Assembly (NCBI GenBank): GCA_963170055.1
Contig: CAUJGJ010000347.1
Span: 1,197,001-1,261,000, forward strand
From: Halisarca cf. caerulea
Taxonomy: Eukaryota > Porifera > Demospongiae > Chondrillida > Halisarcidae
Reading direction: 5' to 3'
DNA: 64,000 nucleotides
In this document: piece by piece, positions 37,800 through 51,943 of the stretch
How the letters are laid out: each line of letters opens with the position of its first letter
Numbering within the stretch: position 1 is the stretch's first letter
Translations under genes and position numbers: made by a program
Notes under the pieces: model-generated
Told to the model about the DNA's origin: nothing
Seen by the model: only the letters and a program-made list of their open reading frames with translations
The model's database searches: none

Positions 37800-39770
37800 T
37801 GGTGCTAATACAAAAATTTGGCACTAGCACCACGCACATTCCCAGTTGACACACATGACCTTTCTGAAGTGCTGTGGGCGTATTTGTGTAGTGTTGGATA
37901 TGCTGGTGCTAATACCAATATTTGGCACTAGCACCACGCACATTCCAAGTTGACACACATGACCTTTCTGAAGTGCTGTGGGCATATTTGTGTAATGTTG
38001 GATATGCTGGTGCTAATACCAATATTTGGCACTAGCACCACGCACATTCCCAGTGGACACACATGACCTTTCTGAAGTGCTGTGGGCGTATTTGTGTAGT
38101 GTTGGATATGCTGGTGCTAATACCAACATTTGGCACTAGCACCACGCACATTCCCAGTGGACACACATTAAGTTTCTGAAGTGCTGTGGGCGTATTTGTG
38201 TAGTGTTGGATATGCTGGTGCTAATACCAATATTTGGCACTAGCACCACGCACATTCCCAGTGGACACACATGAAGTTTCTGAAGTGCTGTGGGCGTATT
38301 TGTGTAGTGTTGGATATGCTGGTGCTAATACCAATATTTAGCACTAGCACTACGCACATTCCCAGTGGACACACATGACCTTTCTGAAGTGCTGTAGTCG
38401 TATTTGTGTAGTGTTGGATATGCTGGTGCTAATGCCAATATTTGGCACTAGCACCACGCACATTTCCAGTGGACACACATGACCTTTCGGAAGTGGTGTG
38501 GGCGTATTTGTGTAGTGTTGGATATGCTGGTGCTAATGCAAATATTTGGCACTAGCACCACGCACATTCCCAGTGGACACACATGACCTTTCTAAAGTGC
38601 TGTGGGCGTATTTGTGTAGTGTTGGATATACTGGTGCTAATACCAATATTTGGCACTAGCACCACGCACATTCCCAGTGGACACACATGAAGTTTCTAAA
38701 GTGCTGTGGGCGTATTTGTGTAGTGTTGGATATGCTGGTACTAATACCAATATTTGGCACTAGCACCACGCACATTCCCAGTGGACACACATTAAGTTTT
38801 CTGAAGTGCTGTGGGCGTATTTGTGTAGTGTTGGATATGCTGGTGCTAATACCAATATTTGGCACTAGAACCACGCACATTCCCAGTGGACACACATGAA
38901 GTTTGTGAAGTGTTGTGGGCGTATTTGTGTAGTGTTGGATATGCTGGTGCTAATACCAATATTTGGCACTAGCACCACGCACATTCCCAGTGGACACACA
39001 TGACATTCCTGAAGTGCTGTGGGCGTATTTGTGTAGTGTTGGATATGCTGGTGCTAATACAAAATTTGGCACTAGCACCACGCACATTCCCAGTTGACAC
39101 ACATGACCTTTCTGAAGTGCTGTGGGCGTATTTGTGTAGTGTTGGATATGCTGGTGCTAATACCAATATTTGGCACTAGCACCACGCACATTCCAAGTTG
39201 ACACACATGACCTTTCTGAAGTGCTGTGGGCATATTTGTGTAATGTTGGATATGCTGGTGCTAATACCAATATTTGGCACTAGCACCACGCACATTCCCA
39301 GAGGACACACATGACCTTTCTGAAGTGCTGTGGGCGTATTTGTGTAGTGTTGGATATGCTGGTGCTAATACCAACATTTGGCCCTAGCACCACGCACATT
39401 CCCAGTGGACACACATTAAGTTTCTGAAGTGCTGTGGGCGTATTTGTTTAGTGTTGGATATGCTGGTGCTAATACCAATATTTGGCACTAGCACCACGCA
39501 CATTCCCAGTGGACACACATGAAGTTTCTGAAGTGCTGTGGGCGTATTTGTGTAGTGTTGGATATGCTGGTGCTAATACCAATATTTAGCACTAGCACTA
39601 CGCACATTCCCAGTGGACACACATGACCTTTCTGAAGTGCTGTAGTCGTATTTGTGTAGTGTTGGATATGCTGGTGCTAATGCCAATATTTGGCACTAGC
39701 ACCACGCACATTCCCAGTGGACACACATGACCTTTCGGAAGTGGTGTGGGCGTATTTGTGTAGTGTTGGA
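37800..39770 (+). repeat. 12-monomer repeat, about 1248 bp
   Basis: TTCCAAGTTGACAC occurs at 37943 and 39191 (1248 bp apart). It is followed in both by GTGTAATGTTGG, ACCAACATTTGG, CACATTAAGTTTCTG, ATTTAGCACTAGCACTACG and TGTAGTCGTATTTG types. Copy 2 has a 1-bp loss near 39060 (ATACAAAATTTGG). The second copy lies at the start of the larger 24-monomer duplication. Confidence 0.85.
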
Positions 39771-42700
39771 TATGCTGGTACTAATACCAATATTTGGCAC
39801 TAGCACCACGCACATTCCCAGAGGACACACATTAAGTTTTCTGAAGTGCTGTGGGCGTATTTGTGTAGTGTTGGATATGCTGGTGCTAATACCAATATTT
39901 GGCACTAGAACCACGCACATTCCCAGTGGACATACATGAAGTTTGTGAAGTTTTGTGGGCGTATTTGTGTAGTGTTGGATATGCTGGTGCTAATACCAAT
40001 ATTTGGCACTAGCACCACGCACATTCCCAGTGGACACACATGACATTCCTGAAGTGCTGTGGGCGTATTTGTGTAGTGTTGGATATGCTGGTGCTAATAC
40101 CAATATTTGGCACTAGCACCACGCACATTCCCAGTGGACACACATGACCTTTCTGAAGTTCTGTGGGCATATTTGTGTAATGTTGGATATGCTGGTGCTA
40201 ATACCAATATTTGGCACTAGCACCACGCACATTCCCAGTGGACACACATGAAGTTTTTGAAGTGCTGTGGGCGTATTTGTGTAGTGTTGGATATGCTGGT
40301 GCTAGTACCAATATTTGGCACTAGAAACACGCACATTCCCAGTGGACACACATGAAGTTTGTGAAGTGTTGTAGGCGTATTTGTGTAGTGTTGGATATGC
40401 TGGTGCTAATACCAATATTTGGCACTAGCACCACGCACATTCCCAGTGGACACACATGACATTCCTGAAGTGCTGTGGGCGTATTTGTGTAGTGTTGGAT
40501 ATGCTGGTGCTAATACCAATATTTGGCACTAGCACCACGCACATTCCCAGTGGTCACACATGACCTTTCCTAAGTGCTGTGGGCGTATTTGTGTAGTGTT
40601 GGATATGCTGGTGCTAATACCAATATTTGGCACTAGCACCACGCACATTCCCAGTGGACACACATGACCTTTCTGAAGTGCTGTGGGCGTATTTGTGTAG
40701 TGTTGGATATGCTGGTGCTAATACCAATATTTGGCACTAGCACCACGCGCATTCCCAGTGGACACACATGACCTTTCTGAAGTGCTGTGGGCGTATTTGT
40801 GTAGTGTTGGATATGCTGGTGCTAATACCAATATTTGGCACTAGCACCACGCACATTCCCAGTGGACACACATGACCTTTCTGAAGTGCTGTGGGCGTAT
40901 TTGTGTAGTGTTGGATATGCTAGTGCTAATACCAATATTTGGCACTAGCACCACGCACATTCCCAGTGGACACACATGAAGTTTGTGAAGTTTTGTGGGC
41001 GTATTTGTATAGTGTTGGATATGCTGGTGCTAATACCAATATTTGGCACTAGCACCACGCACATTCCCAGTGGACACACATGACCTTTCTGAAGTGCTGT
41101 GGGCGCATTTGTGTAGTATAGGATATGTTGGTGCTAATACCAATATTTGGCACTAGCACCACGCACATTCCCAGTGGACACACATGACCTTTCTGAAGTG
41201 CTGTGGGCGTATTTGTGTAGTATTGGATATGCTGGTGCTAATACCAATATTTGGCACTAGCACCACGCACATTCCCAGTTGACACACATGACCTTTCTGA
41301 AGTGCTGTGGGCGTATTTGTGTAGTGTTTGATATGCTGGTGCTAATACCAATATTTGGCACTAGCACCACGCACATTCCCAGTCGACACACATGAAGTTT
41401 GTAAAGTTTTGTGGGCGTATTTGTGTAGTGTTGGATATGCTGGTGCTAATACCAATATTTGGCACTAGCACCACGCACATTCCCAGTGGACACACATGAC
41501 CTTTCTGAAGTGCTGTGGGCGTATTTGTGTAGCATAGGATATGCTGTTGCTAATACCAATATTTTGCACTAGCACCACGCACATTCCCAGTGGACACACA
41601 TGACCTTTCTGAAGTGCTGTGGGCGTATTTGTGTAGTGTTGGATATGCTGGTGCTAATACCAATATTTGGCACTAGCACCACGCACATTCCAAGTTGACA
41701 CACATGACCTTTCTGAAGTGCTGTGGGCATATTTGTGTAATGTTGGATATGCTGGTGCTAATACCAATATTTGGCACTAGCACCACGCACATTCCCAGAG
41801 GACACACATGACCTTTCTGAAGTGCTGTGGGCGTATTTGTGTAGTGTTGGATATGCTGGTGCTAATACCAACATTTGGCCCTAGCACCACGCACATTCCC
41901 AGTGGACACACATTAAGTTTCTGAAGTGCTGTGGGCGTATTTGTGTAGTGTTGGATATGCTGGTGCTAATACCAATATTTGGCACTAGCACCACGCACAT
42001 TCCCAGTGGACACACATGAAGTTTCTGAAGTGCTGTGGGCGTATTTGTGTAGTGTTGGATATGCTGGTGCTAATACCAATATTTAGCACTAGCACTACGC
42101 ACATTCCCAGTGGACACACATGACCTTTCTGAAGTGCTGTAGTCGTATTTGTGTAGTGTTGGATATGCTGGTGCTAATGCCAATATTTGGCACTAGCACC
42201 ACGCACATTCCCAGTGGACACACATGACCTTTCGGAAGTGGTGTGGGCGTATTTGTGTAGTGTTGGATATGCTGGTACTAATACCAATTTTTGGCACTAG
42301 CACCACGCACATTCCCAGAGGACACACATTAAGTTTTCTGAAGTGCTGTGGGCGTATTTGTGTAGTGTTGGATATGCTGGTGCTAATACCAATATTTGGC
42401 ACTAGAACCACGCACATTCCCAGTGGACATACATGAAGTTTGTGAAGTGTTGTGGGCGTATTTGTGTAGTGTTGGATATGCTGGTGCTAATACCAATATT
42501 TTGCACTAGCACCACGCACATTCCCAGTGGACACACATGACATTCCTGAAGTGCTGTGGGCGTATTTGTGTAGTGTTGGATATGCTGGTGCTAATACCAA
42601 TATTTGGCACTAGCACCACGCACATTCCCAGTGGACACACATGACCTTTCTGAAGTTCTGTGGGCATATTTGTGTAATGTTGGATATGCTGGTGCTAATA

Positions 42701-44184
42701 CCAATATTTGGCACTAGCACCACGCACATTCCCAGTGGACACACATGAAGTTTTTGAAGTGCTGTGGGCGTATTTGTGTAGTGTTGCATATGCTGGTGCT
42801 AGTACCAATATTTGGCACTAGAAACACGCACATTCCCAGTGGACACACATGAAGTTTGTGAAGTGTTGTAGGCGTATTTGTGTAGTGTTGGATATGCTGG
42901 TGCTAATACCAATATTTGGCACTAGCACCACGCACATTCCCAGTGGACACACATGACATTCCTGAAGTGCTGTGGGCGTATTTGTGTAGTGTTGGATATG
43001 CTGGTGCTAATACCAATATTTGGCACTAGCACCACGCACATTCCCAGTGGTCACACATGACCTTTCCTAAGTGCTGTGGGCGTATTTGTGTAGTGTTGGA
43101 TATGCTGGTGCTAATACCAATATTTGGCACTAGCACCACGCACATTCCCAGTGGACACACATGACCTTTCTGAAGTGCTGTGGGCGTATTTGTGTAGTGT
43201 TGGATATGCTGGTGCTAATACCAATATTTGGCACTAGCACCACGCGCATTCCCAGTGGACACACATGACCTTTCTGAAGTGCTGTGGGCGTATTTGTGTA
43301 GTGTTGGATATGCTGGTGCTAATACCAATATTTGGCACTAGCACCACGCACATTCCCAGTGGACACACATGACCTTTCTGAAGTGCTGTGGGCGTATTTG
43401 TGTAGTGTTGGATATGCTGGTGCTAATACCAATATTTGGCACTAGCACCACGCACATTCCCAGTGGACACACATGAAGTTTGTGAAGTTTTGTGGGCGTA
43501 TTTGTATAGTGTTGGATATGCTGGTGCTAATACCAATATTTGGCACTAGCACCACGCACATTCCCAGTGGACACACATGACCTTTCTGAAGTGCTGTGGG
43601 CGCATTTGTGTAGTATAGGATATGTTGGTGCTAATACCAATATTTGGCACTAGCACCACGCACATTCCCAGTGGACACACATGACCTTTCTGAAGTGCTG
43701 TGGGCGTATTTGTGTAGTATTGGATATGCTGGTGCTAATACCAATATTTGGCACTAGCACCACGCACATTCCCAGTTGACACACATGACCTTTCTGAAGT
43801 GCTGTGGGCGTATTTGTGTAGTGTTTGATATGCTGGTGCTAATACCAATATTTGGCACTAGCACCACGCACATTCCCAGTCGACACACATGAAGTTTGTA
43901 AAGTTTTGTGGGCGTATTTGTGTAGTGTTGGATATGCTGGTGCTAATACCAATATTTGGCACTAGCACCACGCACATTCCCAGTGGACACACATGACCTT
44001 TCTGAAGTGCTGTGGGCGTATTTGTGTAGCATAGGATATGCTGTTGCTAATACCAATATTTTGCACTAGCACCACGCACATTCCCAGTGGACACACATGA
44101 CCTTTCTGAAGTGCTGTGGGCGTATTTGTGTAGTGTTGGATATGCTGGTGCTAATACCAATATTTGGCACTAGCACCACGCACA
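39191..44184 (+). repeat. 24-monomer tandem duplication, 2497 bp, two copies
   Basis: Copy 1 is 39191-41687 and copy 2 is 41688-44184. Markers 2497 bp apart include TTCCAAGTTG (39191/41688), AGTCGACACAC (41381/43878) and AGCATAGGATATGCTGTTG (41531/44028). I noticed about six differences, such as TTGTTTAG near 39445 versus TTGTGTAG, CAATTTTTGG near 42286, and GTTGCATATG near 42785. Identity is therefore about 99.7%. The odd base is a 105-bp monomer near 39829 and 42326. Confidence 0.92.
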
Positions 44185-46264
44185 TTCCCAGTGGACACAC
44201 ATGAAGTTTCTGAAGTGTTGTGGGCGTATTTGTGTAGTGTTGAATATGCTGGTGCTAATACCAATATTTGGCACTAGCACCACGCACATTCCCAGTGGAC
44301 ACACATGACCTTTCTGAAGTGCTGTGGGCGTATTTGTGTAGTGTTGGATATGCTGGTGCTAATACCAATATTTGGCACTAGCACCACGCACATTCCAAGT
44401 TGACACACATGACCTTTGTGAAGTGCTGTGGGCATATTTGTGTAATGTTGGATATGCTGGTGCTAATACCAATATTTGGCACTAGCACCACGCACATTCC
44501 CAGTGGACACACATGACCTTTCTGAAGTGCTGTGGGCGTATTTGTGTAGTGTTGGATATGCTGGTGCTAACACCAACATTTGGCACTAGCACCACGCACA
44601 TTCCCAGTGGACACACATTAAGTTTCTGAAGTGCTGTGGGCGTATTTGTGTAGTTTTGGATATGCTGGTGCTAATACCAATATTTGGCACTAGCACCACG
44701 CACATTCCCAGTGGACACACATTAAGTTTCTGAAGTGCTGTGGGCGTATTTGTGTAGTGTTGGATATGCTGGTGCTAATACCAAAATTTGGCACTAGCAC
44801 CACGCACATTCCCAGTGGACACACATGACCTTTCTGAAGTGCTGTGGGCGTATTTGTGTAGTGTTGGATATGCTGGTGCTAACACCAACATTTGGCACTA
44901 GCACCACGCACATTCCCAGTGGACACACATTAAGTTTCTGAAGTGCTGTGGGCGTATTTGTGTAGTGTTGGATATGCTGGTGCTAATACCAATATTTGGC
45001 ACTAGCACCACGCACATTCCCAGTGGACACACATGAAGTTTCTGAAGTGGTGTGCGCGTATTTGTGTAGTGTTGGATATGCTGGTGCTAATACCAATATT
45101 TAGCACAAGCACCACGCACATTCCAAGTGGACACACATGACCTTTCTGAAGTGCTGTGGGCGTATTTGTGTAGTATAGGATATGTTGGTGCTAATACCAA
45201 TATTTGGCACTAGCACCACGCACATTCCCAGTGGACACACATGAAGTTTGTGAAGTTTTGTGGGCGTATTTGTGTAGTGTTAGATATGCTGGTGCTAATA
45301 CCAATATTTGGCACTAGCACCACGCACATTCCCAGTGGACACACATGACCTTTCTGAAGTGCTGTGGGCGTATTTGTGTAGTGTTGGATATGCTGGTGCT
45401 AATACCAATATTTGGCACTAGCACCACGCGCATTCCCAGTGGACACACATGACCTTTCTGAAGTGCTGTGGGCGTATTTGTGTAGTGTTGGATATGCTGG
45501 TGCTAATACCAATACTTGGCACTAGCACCACGCACATTCCCAGTGGACACACATGACCTTTCTGAAGTGCTGTGGGCGTATTTGTGTAGTGTTGGATATG
45601 CTGGTGCTAATACCAATATTTGGCACTAGCACCACGCACATTCCCAGTGGACACACATGAAGTTTGTGAAGTTTTGTGGGCGTATTTGTATAGTGTTGGA
45701 TATGCTGGTGCTAATACCAATATTTGGCACTAGCACCACGCACATTCCCAGTGGACACACATGACCTTTCTGAAGTGCTGTGGGCGTATTTGTGTAGTAT
45801 AGGATATGTTGGTGCTAATGCCAATATTTGGCACTAGCACCACGCACATTCCCAGTGGACACACATGACCTTTCTGAAGTGCTGTGGGCGTATTTGTGTA
45901 GTATTGGATATGCTGGTGCTAATACCAATATTTGGCACTAGCACATCGCACATTCCCAGTTGACACACATGACCTTTCTGAAGTGCTGTGGGCGTATTTG
46001 TGTAGTGTTGGATATGCTGGTGCTAATACTAATATTTGGCACTAGCACCACGCACATTCCCAGTGGACACACATGAAGTTTGTAAAGTTTTGTGGGCGTA
46101 TTTGTGTAGTGTTTGATATGCTGGTGCTAATACCAATATTTTGCACTAGCACCACGCACATTCCCAGTGGACACACGTGACCTTTCTGAAGTGCTGTGGG
46201 CGTATTTGTGTAGTGTTGGATATGCTGGTGCTAATACCAATATTTGGCACTAGCACCACGCACA

Positions 46265-47720
46265 TTCCAAGTGGACACACATGACCTTTCTGAAGTGCTG
46301 TGGGCGTATTTGTGTAGTATAGGATATGTTGGTGCTAATACCAATATTTGGCACTAGCACCACGCACATTCCCAGTGGACACACATGAAGTTTGTGAAGT
46401 TTTGTGGGCGTATTTGTGTAGTGTTAGATATGCTGGTGCTAATACCAATATTTGGCACTAGCACCACGCACATTCCCAGTGGACACACATGACCTTTCTG
46501 AAGTGCTGTGGGCGTATTTGTGTAGTATAGGATATGTTGGTGCTAATGCCAATATTTGGCACTAGCACCACGCACATTCCCAGTGGACACACATGACCTT
46601 TCTGAAGTGCTGTGGGCGTATTTGTGTAGTATTGGATATGCTGGTGCTAATACCAATATTTGGCACTAGCACCACGCACATTCCCAGTTGACACACATGA
46701 CCTTTCTGAAGTGCTGTGGGCGTATTTGTGTAGTGTTGGATATGCTGGTGCTAATACCAATATTTGGCACTAGCACCACGCACATTCCCAGTGGACACAC
46801 ATGAAGTTTGTAAAGTTTTGTGGGCGTATTTGTGTAGTGTTTGATATGCTGGTGCTAATACCAATATTTTAAACTAGCACCACGCACATTCCCAGTGGAC
46901 ACACATGACCTTTCTGAAGTGCTGTGGGCGTATTTGTGTAGTGTTGGATATGCTGGTGCTAATACCAATATTTGGCACTAGCACCACGCACATTCCAAGT
47001 GGACACACATGACCTTTCTGAAGTGCTGTGGGCGTATTTGTGTAGTATAGGATATGTTGGTGCTAATACCAATATTTGGCACTAGCACCACGCACATTCC
47101 CAGTGGACACACATGAAGTTTGTGAAGTTTTGTGGGCGTATTTGTGTAGTGTTAGATATGCTGGTGCTAATACCAATATTTGGCACTAGCACCACGCACA
47201 TTCCCAGTGGACACACATGACCTTTCTGAAGTGCTGTGGGCGTATTTGTGTAGTATAGGATATGTTGGTGCTAATGCCAATATTTGGCACTAGCACCACG
47301 CACATTCCCAGTGGACACACATGACCTTTCTGAAGTGCTGTGGGCGTATTTGTGTAGTATTGGATATGCTGGTGCTAATACCAATATTTGGCACTAGCAC
47401 CACGCACATTCCCAGTTGACACACATGACCTTTCTGAAGTGCTGTGGGCGTATTTGTGTAGTGTTGGATATGCTGGTGCTAATACCAATATTTGGCACTA
47501 GCACCACGCACATTCCCAGTGGACACACATGAAGTTTGTAAAGTTTTGTGGGCGTATTTGTGTAGTGTTTGATATGCTGGTGCTAATACCAATATTTTGC
47601 ACTAGCACCACGCACATTCCCAGTGGACACACATGACCTTTCTGAAGTGCTGTGGGCGTATTTGTGTAGTGTTGGATATGCTGGTGCTAATACCAATATT
47701 TGGCACTAGCACCACGCACA
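46265..47720 (+). repeat. 7-monomer higher-order repeat, 728 bp, two tandem copies
   Basis: TTCCAAGTGG occurs at 46265 and 46993 (728 bp apart) and at 45121, 1144 bp before the first. The type series is the same in the two tandem copies. Copy 1 has a private ATTTTAAACTAGC near 46866 where copy 2 has ATTTTGCACTAGC. Confidence 0.9.
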
Positions 47721-48199
47721 TTCCCAGTGGACACACATGAAGTTTCTGAAGTGTTGTGGGCGTATTTGTGTAGTGTTGAATATGCTGGTGCTAATACCAA
47801 TATTTGGCACTAGCACCACGCACATTCCCAGTGGACACACATGACCTTTCTGAAGTGCTGTGGGCGTATTTGTGTAGTATAGGATATGCTGTTGCTAATA
47901 CCAATATTTTGCACTAGCACCACGCACATTCCCAGTGGACACACATGACCTTTCTGAAGTGCTGTGGGCGTATTTGTGTAGTGTTGGATATGCTGGTGCT
48001 AATACCAATATTTGGCACTAGCACCACGCACATTCCCAGTGGACACACATGACCTTTCTGAAGTGCTGTGGGCGTATTTGTGTAGTGTTGGATATGCTGG
48101 TGCTAATACCAATATTTGGCACTAGCACCACGCACATTCCCAGTGGACACACATGAAGTTTCTGAAGTGTTGTGGGCGTATTTGTGTAGTGTTGAATAT

Positions 48200-51100
48200 G
48201 CTGGTGCTAATACCAATATTTGGCACTAGCACCACGCACATTCCCAGTGGACACACATGACCTTTCTGAAGTGCTGTGGGCGTATTTGTGTAGTGTTGGA
48301 TATGCTGGTGCTAATACCAATATTTGGCACTAGCACCACGCACATTCCAAGTTGACACACATGACCTTTGTGAAGTGCTGTGTGCATATTTGTGTAATGT
48401 TGGATATGCTGGTGCTAATACCAATATTTGGCACTAGCACCACGCACATTCCCAGTGGACACACATGACCTTTCTGAAGTGCTGTGGGCGTATTTGTGTA
48501 GTGTTGGATATGCTGGTGCTAACACAAACATTTGGCACTAGCACCACGCACATTCCCAGTGGACACACATTAAGTTTCTGAAGTGCTGTGGGCGTATTTG
48601 TGTATTGTTGGATATGCTGGTGCTAATACCAATATTTGGCACTAGCACCACGCACATTCCCAGTGGACACACATGAAGTTTCTGAAGTGCTGTGGGCGTA
48701 TTTGTGTAGTGTTGGATATGCTGGTGCTAATACCAAAATTTGGCACTAGCACCACGCACATTCCCAGTGGACACACATGACCTTTCTGAAGTGCTGTGGG
48801 CGTATTTGTGTAGTGTTGGATATGCTGGTGCTAACACCAACATTTGGCACTAGCACCACGCACATTCCCAGTGGACACACATTAAGTTTCTGAAGTGCTG
48901 TGGGCGTATTTGTGTAGTGTTGGATATGCTGGTGCTAATACCAATATTTGGCACTAGCACCACGCACATTCCCAGTGGACACACATGAAGTTTCTGAAGT
49001 GGTGTGCGCGTATTTGTGTAGTGTTGGATATGCTGGTGCTAATACCAATATTTAGCACAAGCACCACGCACATTCCAAGTGGACACACATGACCTTTCTG
49101 AAGTGCTGTGGGCGTATTTGTGTAGTATAGGATATGTTGGTGTTAATACCAATATTTGGCACTAGCACCACGCACATTCCCAGTGGACACACATGAAGTT
49201 TGTGAAGTTTTGTGGGCGTATTTGTGTAGTGTTGGATATGCTGGTGCTAATACCAATATTTGGCACTAGCACCACGCACATTCCCAGTGGACACACATGA
49301 CCTTTCTGAAGTGCTGTGGGCGTATTTCTGTAGTATAGGATATGTTGGTGCTAATACCAATATTTGGCACTAGCACCACGCACATTCCCAGTGGACACAC
49401 ATGACCTTTCTGAAGTGCTGTGGGCGTATTTGTGTAGTGTTGGATATGCTGGTGCTAATACCAATATTTGGCACTAACACCACGCACATTCCCAGTTGAC
49501 ACACATGACCTTTCTGAAGTGCTATGGGAGTATTTGTGTAGTGTTGGATATGCTGGTGCTAATACCAATATTTGGCACTAGCACCACGCACATTCCCAGT
49601 GGACACACATGAAGTTTGTAAAGTTTTGTGGGCGTATTTGTGTAGTGTTGGATATGCTGGTGCTAATACCAATATTTGGAACTAGCACCACGCACATTCC
49701 CAGTGGACACACATGACCTTTCTGAAGTGCTGTGGGCGTATTTGTGTAGTATAGGATATGCTGGTGCTAATACCAATATTTTGCACTAGCACCACGCACA
49801 TTCCCAGTGGACACACATGACCTTTCTGAAGTGCTGTGGGCGTATTTGTTTAGTGTTGGATATGCTGGTGCTAATACCAATATTTGGCACTAGCACCACG
49901 CACATTCCCAGTGGACACACATGAAGTTTCTGAAGTGTTGTGGGCGTATTTGTGTAGTGTTGAATATGCTGGTGCTAATACCAATATTTGGCACTAGCAC
50001 CACGCACATTCCCAGTGGACACACATGACCTTTCTGAAGTGCTGTGGGCGTATTTGTGTAGTGTTGAATATGCTGGTGCTAATACCAATATTTGGCACTA
50101 GCACCACGCACATTCCCAGTGGACACACATGACCTTTCTGAAGTGCTGTGGGCGTATTTGTGTAGTGTTGGATATGCTGGTGCTAATACCAATATTTGGC
50201 ACTAGCACCACGCACATTCCAAGTTGACACACATGACCTTTGTGAAGTGCTGTGTGCATATTTGTGTAATGTTGGATATGCTGGTGCTAATACCAATATT
50301 TGGCACTAGCACCACGCACATTCCCAGTGGACACACATGACCTTTCTGAAGTGCTGTGGGCGTATTTGTGTAGTGTTGGATATGCTGGTGCTAACACAAA
50401 CATTTGGCACTAGCACCACGCACATTCCCAGTGGACACACATTAAGTTTCTGAAGTGCTGTGGGCGTATTTGTGTATTGTTGGATATGCTGGTGCTAATA
50501 CCAATATTTGGCACTAGCACCACGCACATTCCCAGTGGACACACATGAAGTTTCTGAAGTGCTGTGGGCGTATTTGTGTAGTGTTGGATATGCTGGTGCT
50601 AATACCAAAATTTGGCACTAGCACCACGCACATTCCCAGTGGACACACATGACCTTTCTGAAGTGCTGTGGGCGTATTTGTGTAGTGTTGGATATGCTGG
50701 TGCTAACACCAACATTTGGCACTAGCACCACGCACATTCCCAGTGGACACACATTAAGTTTCTGAAGTGCTGTGGGCGTATTTGTGTAGTGTTGGATATG
50801 CTGGTGCTAATACCAATATTTGGCACTAGCACCACGCACATTCCCAGTGGACACACATGAAGTTTCTGAAGTGGTGTGCGCGTATTTGTGTAGTGTTGGA
50901 TATGCTGGTGCTAATACCAATATTTAGCACAAGCACCACGCACATTCCAAGTGGACACACATGACCTTTCTGAAGTGCTGTGGGCGTATTTGTGTAGTAT
51001 AGGATATGTTGGTGTTAATACCAATATTTGGCACTAGCACCACGCACATTCCCAGTGGACACACATGAAGTTTGTGAAGTTTTGTGGGCGTATTTGTGTA

Positions 51101-51943
51101 GTGTTGGATATGCTGGTGCTAATACCAATATTTGGCACTAGCACCACGCACATTCCCAGTGGACACACATGACCTTTCTGAAGTGCTGTGGGCGTATTTC
51201 TGTAGTATAGGATATGTTGGTGCTAATACCAATATTTGGCACTAGCACCACGCACATTCCCAGTGGACACACATGACCTTTCTGAAGTGCTGTGGGCGTA
51301 TTTGTGTAGTGTTGGATATGCTGGTGCTAATACCAATATTTGGCACTAACACCACGCACATTCCCAGTTGACACACATGACCTTTCTGAAGTGCTATGGG
51401 AGTATTTGTGTAGTGTTGGATATGCTGGTGCTAATACCAATATTTGGCACTAGCACCACGCACATTCCCAGTGGACACACATGAAGTTTGTAAAGTTTTG
51501 TGGGCGTATTTGTGTAGTGTTGGATATGCTGGTGCTAATACCAATATTTGGAACTAGCACCACGCACATTCCCAGTGGACACACATGACCTTTCTGAAGT
51601 GCTGTGGGCGTATTTGTGTAGTATAGGATATGCTGGTGCTAATACCAATATTTTGCACTAGCACCACGCACATTCCCAGTGGACACACATGACCTTTCTG
51701 AAGTGCTGTGGGCGTATTTGTTTAGTGTTGGATATGCTGGTGCTAATACCAATATTTGGCACTAGCACCACGCACATTCCCAGTGGACACACATGAAGTT
51801 TCTGAAGTGTTGTGGGCGTATTTGTGTAGTGTTGAATATGCTGGTGCTAATACCAATATTTGGCACTAGCACCACGCACATTCCCAGTGGACACACATGA
51901 CCTTTCTGAAGTGCTGTGGGCGTATTTGTGTAGTGTTGGATAT
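48200..51943 (+). repeat. 18-monomer higher-order repeat, 1872 bp, two tandem copies
   Basis: The rare ATGACCTTTGTG...GCTGTGTGCAT occurs at 48361 and 50233, and ATGAAGTTTCTGAAGTGTTG at 49921 and 51793, exactly 1872 bp (18 x 104) apart. Copies share GCTAACACAAACATT, GTGTATTGTTGG, GGTGTGCGCG, TTTAGCACAAGC and GCTATGGGAG. I noticed no differences over most of the length. Copy edges (about 48200, 50071, 51943) are approximate. This has the same monomer number as the repeat at 18.3-22.0 kb but a different composition. Confidence 0.88.
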
